Assembly: GCA_036519575.1 (NCBI GenBank)
Contig: DATDKZ010000154.1
Coordinates: 1-11,632 of the forward strand
From: AC-69 sp036519575
GTDB lineage: Bacteria; Actinomycetota; UBA4738; HRBIN12
Direction of reading: 5' to 3'
Length of the DNA stretch: 11,632 nucleotides
Part shown: positions 6,754 to 11,632 of the stretch, piece after piece
How the letters are laid out: every line of letters begins with the position of its first letter
Numbering within the stretch: position 1 is the first letter of the stretch
Notes under the pieces: model-generated
What the model was told of the DNA's origin: nothing
The model's input: the letters and a program-made list of their open reading frames with translations, nothing else
Databases searched by the model: none
Position numbers and translations under genes: made by a program

Positions 6754-6931
6754 GCAAAGAGTGACCAAGTTCTTCCAGTTGGTGGCGGAACACACCCGGA
6801 ATTTCTTCACCAACTGGAGGGAGTACGACGGTCCCTTCGCAACCAAGCTTGCGCTTACGTTCCGGAACCGATTTCGGGCGACCTTTTCCAAAGCGCAATG
6901 CTGTGGGCACCCGGGCGAGCCGGGCTGCTGA
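6752..6931 (+). CDS. Small basic protein with C-terminal CCGHPGEPGC tail
   Basis: A 59-residue protein from ATG 6752, or 56 residues from GTG 6761, which has AGGA 8 nt upstream and a -10-like TAGGAT ending 7 nt before it. An in-frame GTG at 6731 would add seven poorly protein-like residues. The N-terminal half is aromatic and basic (TKFFQLVAEHTRNFFTNWREYDGPF), the middle is strongly basic (RNRFRATF), and the protein ends CCGHPGEPGC, giving three Cys, one His and several Gly/Pro in ten residues. It has no signal peptide or clear membrane helix. The composition is protein-like and unlike an antisense shadow. I recall similar short actinobacterial proteins ending in CCGxxGxPGC, without known function, but could not verify this. 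The tail could bind a metal. It is convergent with the DUF1918 gene. Confidence 0.66.
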   Translation: MQRVTKFFQLVAEHTRNFFTNWREYDGPFATKLALTFRNRFRATFSKAQCCGHPGEPGC

Positions 6932-6946
6932 CAGGTGGAGCGAGAA

Positions 6947-6963
6947 GGCCCCGGTCCGGGGCC
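6947..6963. terminator. GC-rich hairpin between convergent genes (putative bidirectional terminator)
   Basis: GGCCCCG and CGGGGCC flank a 3-nt loop (GTC), a perfect 7-bp GC stem. It lies in the 63-bp gap between the stop of the small + strand ORF (6931) and the stop of the - strand DUF1918 gene (6995). No T-tract follows on either strand, so if it terminates transcription it is of the U-less kind seen in GC-rich actinobacteria. Confidence 0.45.
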
Positions 6964-6994
6964 GGGGGAGCACCACGGGTCCGGCTGAAACGCG

Positions 6995-7300
6995 CTACCG
7001 CTTCGTTCGGCCCTTCCTCCCCGCCGTGTCCTTCGGCGTGCCGCGGCTCGCCGCAGAGCTCTTCGCGGTCGTCTTGGTCGGCGTTGCGGCACGCGGTTTG
7101 GCCCTCGCCACTCCGACGGCGGCCACGATCCTGGCCGAACCACCGCTCGGACTGAACACCGATTCGTGGCCGTCGCTCCATCGGACGCGGTAGCGGATCC
7201 CCACCTCTCCCTGGATGACCTCCAGGATCTCGCCCTCCCGGGTCGGTTGACCTACGGCCTCGGACTCGACCTCGATCCGTTCTCCAGGCTTCCCGGTCAT
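6995..7300 (-). CDS. DUF1918 domain protein with Lys/Ala-rich C-terminal tail
   Basis: A 101-residue protein. Residues 1-60 form a DUF1918 domain: GERIEVE, the central REGEILEV (21-28), YRVRWSDGHESVFSPS (37-52), then a short hydrophobic end. DUF1918 proteins are small, SH3-like in appearance, mostly actinobacterial and of unknown function, usually about 60-65 residues. Here about 37 residues follow (65-101), rich in Lys, Arg, Ala, Thr and Ser with no acidic residue but one Asp. They resemble the tails of histone H1-like or HupB-type proteins, so nucleic-acid binding is an inference. The ATG at 7300 has GGAGG (complement of 7308-7312) 7 nt upstream, which supports this start over the upstream in-frame ATG at 7375, inside icd. 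It lies 55 bp downstream of the sdh-icd operon on the same strand and may be co-transcribed or have its own promoter. Confidence 0.86.
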   Translation of the reverse strand: MTGKPGERIEVESEAVGQPTREGEILEVIQGEVGIRYRVRWSDGHESVFSPSGGSARIVAAVGVARAKPRAATPTKTTAKSSAASRGTPKDTAGRKGRTKR

Positions 7301-7322
7301 CGGCGTACCTCCATCGTCAGGC

Positions 7323-7348
7323 TTGACGCTTCGATGCGCGGCCGTCAA
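7323..7348. repeat. Short inverted repeat between icd (NAD type) and the DUF1918 gene
   Basis: TTGACG (7323-7328) and CGTCAA (7343-7348) form a 6-bp inverted repeat with a 14-nt interior in the 55-bp gap after the sdh-icd operon. Read on the - strand, the right arm is TTGACG, a fair -35-like hexamer for the DUF1918 gene, but no good -10 is found 16-18 nt on. It may be a weak terminator, a promoter element or chance. Confidence 0.25.
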
Positions 7349-7355
7349 CCGGAGA

Positions 7356-8432
7356 CTACTCCTCACCGTCCTCATGCTGCAGCGCGCTGGCCACGGCCTC
7401 GGCTACCTCGATCGTGGACGCCCTCCCCCCGAGGTCCGGGGTCCTGATGACTCCTTCCGACAGGACCCGGTCCACGGCCTCCTCGACCGATCGAGCCGCA
7501 GCCGCTTCCCCCAGGTGCCGTAGGAGCATGGCTCCCGAGAGAATCATGGCCACCGGGTTCGCCAAGCCAGCTCCGGCGATGTCCGGGGCGCTTCCGTGCA
7601 CCGGCTCGAACACCGCGTACTCCCAGCCGAGGTTGGCCCCGGCCGCCAAGCCAAGCCCGCCCACCAGGCCGGCGCACAGGTCGGAGAGGATGTCGCCGTA
7701 CAGGTTCGGCAGCAGCAGCGTGTCGAAGTCTTCGGGCGAGCGGGTCAGCCGCATCGAGAGGTGATCGATCTGCATCTCCCCGGATTCGACGTCCGCGTTC
7801 CCCTCGGCCTCCTCCAGAAAGATCCGCAGGAACAGGCCGTCGGAGAACAGCATGATGTTGGCCTTGTGGCCGAACGTAATCGATCCCCTGCCGTGCGCGC
7901 GGGCGAACTCGAAGGCGAAGCGCACGATCCGCAGGGCCCCGGTCACCGAGATGGGCTTCACCGTGACCCCCGCGTCATCGCGGATCTCGTGGCCGAGCTC
8001 CCTCAGCTTGCGCCGGAGCTCTTCGGTCTGGGGAGCTCCCCGCTCGAACTCGATCCCCGCGTACAGGTCCTCGGTGTTCTCCCTGATAAGGACGAGGTCG
8101 ACGCCCGGATGGCGCGTGGGTACGCCGGGGAGTGAACGGGATGGACGGACTGCCGCGAACAGGTCGAGCTCATGGCGCAGTGCAACGTTCACGCTTCGAA
8201 AGCCCGTGCCCACCGGCGTGGTGATCGGTCCTTTGAGCGCCACCCGTGTTCGGCGGATCGACGTCAGGACCCGCTGCGGAAGCGGGGTGCCCTCGCGCGC
8301 GACGGCGCGCTCGCCGGCCTCCTCGACCACCCACTCCAGCCCGATCCCCGTGGCGTCGAGCACTCGCCGGGTGGCCTCGGAGACCTCGGGGCCGATGCCG
8401 TCGCCTGGGATCAGGGTTACGAGGTGCGCCAC
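7356..8432 (-). CDS. icd: Isocitrate dehydrogenase, NAD-type cofactor signature
   Basis: A 358-residue paralogue of the enzyme at 4011-5096, alignable almost end to end. Isocitrate-specific residues are kept: S80 and N82 in FRSVNVALR, R86, R96, R117 and Y124 in IRENTEDLYAGIE, and K190 in GHKANIM. Metal acids lie in NLYGDILSDL. In HGSAPDIAG, D284 and I285 replace the Lys-Tyr of NADP enzymes, and the later Tyr contact is Pro (RTPDLGG); this is the classical NAD-type pattern. Isopropylmalate dehydrogenase shares Asp-Ile but has a different substrate helix, so isocitrate is favoured; homoisocitrate dehydrogenase is a remote alternative. The start is GTG at 8432, giving AHLVTLIPGDGIGPE; no strong Shine-Dalgarno sequence. 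It begins 9 nt after sdhB stops, so it is very likely the last gene of the sdhCDAB operon. Confidence 0.88.
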   Translation of the reverse strand: MAHLVTLIPGDGIGPEVSEATRRVLDATGIGLEWVVEEAGERAVAREGTPLPQRVLTSIRRTRVALKGPITTPVGTGFRSVNVALRHELDLFAAVRPSRSLPGVPTRHPGVDLVLIRENTEDLYAGIEFERGAPQTEELRRKLRELGHEIRDDAGVTVKPISVTGALRIVRFAFEFARAHGRGSITFGHKANIMLFSDGLFLRIFLEEAEGNADVESGEMQIDHLSMRLTRSPEDFDTLLLPNLYGDILSDLCAGLVGGLGLAAGANLGWEYAVFEPVHGSAPDIAGAGLANPVAMILSGAMLLRHLGEAAAARSVEEAVDRVLSEGVIRTPDLGGRASTIEVAEAVASALQHEDGEE

Positions 8433-8441
8433 GGCCCGTCG

Positions 8442-9209
8442 CTAGAACCGCTCGAACAGGATCGACCGCTTGACCTCCTGGATGGCCTTCGTCACCTCGA
8501 TACCGCGGGGACAGGCCTCCGTGCAGTTGAAGGTGGTCCGGCATCGGAACACGCCGGTGCGCTCGGCCAGGATCCGGAGTCGGTCGTCGGCGCCATGGTC
8601 GCGGGAGTCGTAGATGAACCGGTGAGCGTTCACGATGGCCGCGGGGCCGACGTACTCCTCGTCTCCCCAAAAGATTGGGCACGCCGTGGTGCACGCGGCG
8701 CACAGGATGCACTTGGTCGTGTCGTCGAACCGATGGCGCTCTTCCGGCGTCTGGAGGCGCTCCCGGTCGGGCTCGCCCTCGTCGTTGATGAGATAGGGAA
8801 GGATCGAACGGTAGCCGGCGAAGAACGGCTCCATGTCGACGATGAGGTCCTTCAGGACCGGAAGGCCCCGGATGGGCTCCACCGTCGCCTTCGGCAGGAC
8901 GTCCTTCACCAGGACCTTGCACGCCAAGCGGTTCTTGCCGTTGATCATCATGGCGTCGGAGCCGCAGATCCCGTGGGCGCACGAACGCCGAAGGGCGAGC
9001 GTCCCGTCCTGGTACCACTTCACCTGGTGCAGCGCGTCGAGGAGCCGGTCGTTGGGCTCGGTGTCGATCGTGAACTCGTCCCACCAGGAATCCGCGCGGA
9101 CGTCCGGGTTGTACCGCCGGACCCTCAGGGTCAGCGTGACCTTGGTCCCGGCACCCACGCGCCGGCCGTCCGAGTCGTCCAGCACGTCGCCCAGCGGGTC
9201 TTCGGCCAT
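8442..9209 (-). CDS. sdhB: Succinate dehydrogenase iron-sulfur subunit
   Basis: A 255-residue SdhB that carries electrons from the flavin of SdhA to the quinone site through three Fe-S clusters. The [2Fe-2S] ligands are C77, C82, D85 and C97 in SCAHGICGSD and the following Cys; Asp at the third position is also found in E. coli SdhB. The [4Fe-4S]/[3Fe-4S] ligands are C167, C170, C173, C177 in CILCAACTTACP and C223, C229, C233 in CRTTFNCTEACP. About 25 residues precede the ferredoxin domain. The ATG at 9209 shares its A with the sdhA stop (TGATG), so translation is coupled to sdhA; the frame is open further upstream but only antisense of sdhA. Similarity is closest, by eye, to the mycobacterial Sdh2 type. 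Confidence 0.97.
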   Translation of the reverse strand: MAEDPLGDVLDDSDGRRVGAGTKVTLTLRVRRYNPDVRADSWWDEFTIDTEPNDRLLDALHQVKWYQDGTLALRRSCAHGICGSDAMMINGKNRLACKVLVKDVLPKATVEPIRGLPVLKDLIVDMEPFFAGYRSILPYLINDEGEPDRERLQTPEERHRFDDTTKCILCAACTTACPIFWGDEEYVGPAAIVNAHRFIYDSRDHGADDRLRILAERTGVFRCRTTFNCTEACPRGIEVTKAIQEVKRSILFERF

Positions 9210-10945
9210 CAGTACTTCCGCTCCATGGGGACGTAGGGTCCGAGCTTCACGTCCTTGAACTCCAGGCGAACGTCCCCGCCGGGTCCCCGGTAGGCGAGGG
9301 AATGCTTCAACCAGTGCTCGTCGTCGCGCAGGGGGTGGTCCTCGCGGTAGTGGGCGCCGCGGGTCTCGTCGCGCGCCAGGGCCGCCGCCACGGTGGCCTC
9401 CGCGCAATCCAGGAGGAACCCGAGCTCGGCGGCCTCCATCAGCTCGGTGTTGTAGGTCCTGCCGGTGTCCTGTACGAACACACGCTCGTAGCGCTCACGC
9501 AGGCCACCGAGGATCTGCTGCATCTTCTTCAGGCTGGTCTCGCTCCGCACCACGAACGCCAAGTCGAACATGGACTCCTGCAGCTCGCTCCTGATGTCGG
9601 CGGCGTTCGCCCCCTCCCGTCGGTTCATCAGACCGTCGAGCATGTCCGTGGCAAAGCCCTCGGGGTGCTCTGAAAGCTCAGGGGGGTTGGAGCCGTCAGC
9701 GAACTCGGCCATGTGTTTCCCGCCACGCCGCCCGAACACCACGATGTCGAGGAGGGAGTTGGTCCCCAGCCGGTTGGCGCCGTGGACGGACACGCAGGCG
9801 CACTCGCCGGCGGCGTAGAGCCCGGGGACCGGCGTCTCGTCGGGCCCCGTCACCACCCGGGCCTCGACGTCGGTGGGGATGCCGCCCATGGCGTAGTGCG
9901 CCGTGGGCTGGATCGGGACGAGCTCGGTTGTCGGCTCGACCGAGAGATACACGCGAGCGAACTCCGTGACGTCCGGGAGCTTCTCCTCGATGACCTCGCG
10001 GGGCAGATGGCGGACGTCGAGCCAGACAGCGTCCTTGTGCGGGCCCGCACCCCGGCCCTCCTTGATCTCCTGGTAGATGGCCCGGGATACGAGGTCCCGA
10101 GGGGCGAGGTCCTTCACGGTTGGCGCATACCGCTCCATGAACCGCTCGTTCTCGGCGTTCAGCAGGATCCCGCCCTCGCCACGGACCGCCTCGGAGAGCA
10201 AGATGCCCATCTTGTACACACCCGTGGGGTGGAACTGGAAGAACTCCATGTCCTCGAGCGGCATGCCTCGTCTCCACGCCACCGCCGGCCCGTCGCCGGT
10301 CAGCGTGTGTGCGTTGGACGTCACGCGGAACATCCGACCGAAACCGCCGGTGGCGAACATGACCGATGAAGCGTGGAAGACGTGCAGCTCGCCGGAGGCA
10401 AGCTCGTACGCGACGACGCCGCCGACCCGGCCATCGTCCATCACCAGGTCGAGAACGTAGAACTCGTTGAAGAACCGGACGTTGCGCTTCACGCACTGCT
10501 GGTACAGGGTCTGCAGGATCATGTGGCCGGTCCGGTCGGCCGCGTAGCAGGCGCGCTTCACGGCAGCCTCACCGTGGTTGCGGGTGTGGCCGCCGAACCG
10601 GCGCTGATCGATCCGTCCGTCGGTGGTCCGGTTGAACGGCAGGCCCCAGTGCTCCAACTCGTAGACGGCGTCGACGGCCTCCTCGCACATCACGAGGGCC
10701 GCGGGCTGATCCACCAGGTAGTCGCCGCCCTTCACCGTGTCGAACGCGTGCCACTCCGGGTAGTCCTCCTCGACATTCCCGAGCGCCGCGCACATACCGC
10801 CCTGGGCGGTGCCCGTGTGGGAGCGGGTGGGGTACAGCTTGGAGATGACGGCCGTGCGGACCCGGTCCGAGGCCTCGATGGCCGCCCGGAGCCCGGCGCC
10901 CCCCGCGCCGACGATCACGGCGTCGTACGTGTGGACGGTGGTCAC
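9209..10945 (-). CDS. sdhA: Succinate dehydrogenase flavoprotein subunit
   Basis: A 578-residue SdhA, the catalytic subunit that oxidises succinate to fumarate at the cytoplasmic face of the membrane. The FAD Rossmann motif GAGGAGLRAA begins near residue 13. H43 in TRSHTGTAQGG is the expected covalent FAD attachment site. Substrate and catalytic residues equivalent to E. coli H242, R286, H354 and R399 are H239 (QFHPTG), R283 (LAPRDLVSRA), H350 (TAHYAMGGIPT) and R392 (HGANRLGTNSLLD). The terminal PMERKY is typical. GTG at 10945 is the start (TTVHTYDAVIVGAGGAG), 4 nt after the sdhD stop. Sequence and gene order resemble mycobacterial Sdh2, favouring succinate oxidation, although fumarate reductases share these residues; adjacent TCA genes support Sdh. 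Confidence 0.98.
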   Translation of the reverse strand: MTTVHTYDAVIVGAGGAGLRAAIEASDRVRTAVISKLYPTRSHTGTAQGGMCAALGNVEEDYPEWHAFDTVKGGDYLVDQPAALVMCEEAVDAVYELEHWGLPFNRTTDGRIDQRRFGGHTRNHGEAAVKRACYAADRTGHMILQTLYQQCVKRNVRFFNEFYVLDLVMDDGRVGGVVAYELASGELHVFHASSVMFATGGFGRMFRVTSNAHTLTGDGPAVAWRRGMPLEDMEFFQFHPTGVYKMGILLSEAVRGEGGILLNAENERFMERYAPTVKDLAPRDLVSRAIYQEIKEGRGAGPHKDAVWLDVRHLPREVIEEKLPDVTEFARVYLSVEPTTELVPIQPTAHYAMGGIPTDVEARVVTGPDETPVPGLYAAGECACVSVHGANRLGTNSLLDIVVFGRRGGKHMAEFADGSNPPELSEHPEGFATDMLDGLMNRREGANAADIRSELQESMFDLAFVVRSETSLKKMQQILGGLRERYERVFVQDTGRTYNTELMEAAELGFLLDCAEATVAAALARDETRGAHYREDHPLRDDEHWLKHSLAYRGPGGDVRLEFKDVKLGPYVPMERKY

Positions 10946-10949
10946 GAGG

Positions 10950-11399
10950 TCACGTCGCTCCCGGCCACCGGCTGGGGTCGAAGGTGAAGACGACGACCGT
11001 CCCCAGCGCGAACAGGCCGAAGCCGACCACGTAGAACAGCATGTTCACCGCGAACCGCGCGCTCGGCCACTTCACGTAGTCCTGCACGATCACCCGCAGG
11101 CCGTTGATCCCATGGAGCAGCGCCAGGACGAGGAGCGCCCAGTCCCAGGTCCGCCAAACCGGACTCTGCCACCGCACCGCGACGAACCCGAAGTTCACCC
11201 GCGACACGCCTCCGTCGAGGACGTGCATGATCAGGACGTGGCCCACGGCGAGGAACAGCAGGACGACGCCGGAGATCCTCATGAACAGCCAGGACCACAG
11301 CTCGAGGCCGCCCCCCGGCCGCTCCCGCCCGGTCCCACGACCGTGGGGACGCCCGGAGGGCGGCATGGAGGGCGGGCGCTCCGCGGCCTGCACGGCCAT
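10950..11399 (-). CDS. sdhD: Succinate dehydrogenase membrane anchor subunit SdhD
   Basis: A 149-residue membrane anchor of complex II. About 33 residues of Pro/Arg/Gly-rich, probably cytoplasmic sequence precede the core, which starts at ELWSWLFMRISGVVL. Three transmembrane segments are visible at about 42-61, 87-105 and 117-139. Conserved features include H54 in the first helix, and LHGINGLRVIVQDY (95-108), where the His and the Asp-Tyr pair match the heme/quinone region of other SdhD proteins. The order C-D-A-B and the WLFMRxSGVVLxFLAxGH pattern resemble mycobacterial Sdh2 from memory. The ATG at 11399 overlaps the sdhC stop by one base (TGATG), which fixes the start and implies coupled translation. 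The Arg-rich N-terminal extension is unusual in composition but not evidence of error. Confidence 0.93.
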   Translation of the reverse strand: MAVQAAERPPSMPPSGRPHGRGTGRERPGGGLELWSWLFMRISGVVLLFLAVGHVLIMHVLDGGVSRVNFGFVAVRWQSPVWRTWDWALLVLALLHGINGLRVIVQDYVKWPSARFAVNMLFYVVGFGLFALGTVVVFTFDPSRWPGAT

Positions 11400-11632
11400 C
11401 AGAGGTTCCACCCCAAGGACAGGTTCAGGATGTCCCGCCCCATGATCCACGTGATGGGGACCATGGCCAGCAGGAACAGGCCGGTCGATGCGATCGACAG
11501 CTGCTTCATGTACCTGGTCGAGGCGGGCCAGAAGTCGAACACCATGATCTTCACGCCGTTGATGGCGTGGTAGAGGACGGCGGCGACCAGCCCGAGCTCC
11601 AGGAGCCGGACGAACCAGTTGTGGTAGACGGC
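11399..11632 (-). CDS. sdhC: Succinate dehydrogenase cytochrome b556 subunit SdhC, C-terminal part
   Basis: The last 77 residues of SdhC; the gene runs off the right edge of the window. The fragment keeps two transmembrane segments (about fragment residues 9-31 and 45-64) and the signature LYHAINGVKIMVFDFW. Its His (fragment residue 22) corresponds to the heme b ligand in the HxxxGxR/K region of SdhC, and the Asp near the helix end is also conserved. The stop TGA overlaps the ATG of sdhD. With SdhD it anchors SdhA-SdhB to the membrane and forms the quinone site. It is the first gene of the operon visible here; the promoter lies outside the window. Confidence 0.92.
   Translation of the reverse strand, partial: AVYHNWFVRLLELGLVAAVLYHAINGVKIMVFDFWPASTRYMKQLSIASTGLFLLAMVPITWIMGRDILNLSLGWNL

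Noticed and set aside
6695..6976. 93-codon - strand frame opposite the small Cys-tailed ORF
   Set aside because: It overlaps the GC hairpin and the divergent promoter gap, has no clear ribosome binding site and has no motif, whereas the + strand frame has a compact conserved-looking tail.
7356..8432. Calling the second icd a 3-isopropylmalate dehydrogenase because of HGSAPDIAG
   Set aside because: The Asp-Ile pair reflects NAD use, which both families share. The substrate helix FRSVNVALR is of the isocitrate type.
8172..9236. 354-codon open frame on the + strand opposite sdhB and icd
   Set aside because: Shadow frame with random-looking Val/Gly/Arg/His composition; the - strand genes carry all cluster ligands and catalytic residues.
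10809..11573. 254-codon open frame on the + strand opposite sdhA, sdhD and sdhC
   Set aside because: Rich in Pro, Arg, His and Gln with no hydrophobic core; the opposite strand encodes recognisable complex II subunits.
1..11632. Mobile elements, CRISPR arrays, tRNA or rRNA genes, or defence systems
   Set aside because: No repeats with regular spacing, transposase or integrase motifs, cloverleaf sequences or toxin-antitoxin pairs were found; the genes are core metabolism with uniform high GC.

Overview
This 11.6 kb window is high-GC, densely packed bacterial DNA. It most resembles an actinomycetote. The pointers are the mycobacterial Sdh2-like layout and sequence of the succinate dehydrogenase genes, a DUF1918 protein, a DUF4234 protein, many GTG/TTG starts, and -10-like hexamers placed 7 nt before a GTG. 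An LDH-like (type 3) malate dehydrogenase suggests a lineage away from the classical Streptomyces/Mycobacterium orders, but the class cannot be fixed from this sequence alone.

Left part (1-2222, + strand): a one-carbon/purine block. It holds the 3' end of purH, then folD, then a MetF-like methylenetetrahydrofolate reductase whose TTG start overlaps the folD stop. These proteins share the folate C1 pool: FolD interconverts methylene- and 10-formyl-THF, PurH uses 10-formyl-THF, and MetF draws methylene-THF towards methyl-THF. A small DUF4234 membrane protein follows (2252-2695).

Middle part (2723-6021): citrate synthase on the - strand, divergent from an icd-mdh pair on the + strand. The 169-bp gap between them contains a perfect 8-bp stem-loop just upstream of the citrate synthase start. 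A 4-TM membrane protein of unknown function (- strand) comes next. It is divergent from a 56-59-residue protein with a cysteine-rich C-terminal tail. That small gene is convergent with a DUF1918 protein carrying a Lys/Ala-rich histone-like tail.

Right part (7356-11632, - strand): a tightly coupled sdhC-sdhD-sdhA-sdhB operon whose last gene is a second isocitrate dehydrogenase. The two isocitrate dehydrogenases are clear paralogues with the same substrate residues. At the cofactor-selecting positions the icd next to mdh has Lys-Tyr (NADP type) and the icd in the sdh operon has Asp-Ile (NAD type). Together the window encodes citrate synthase, isocitrate dehydrogenase (twice), malate dehydrogenase and respiratory complex II. 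Aconitase, 2-oxoglutarate oxidation, succinyl-CoA synthetase and fumarase are not here.

Most of the window is conserved central metabolism. No tRNA, rRNA, CRISPR array, insertion sequence or phage gene was seen. The least explained items are the small CCGHPGEPGC-tailed protein, the tailed DUF1918 protein, the paired isocitrate dehydrogenases and the TAGGAT-N7-GTG start arrangement seen twice.
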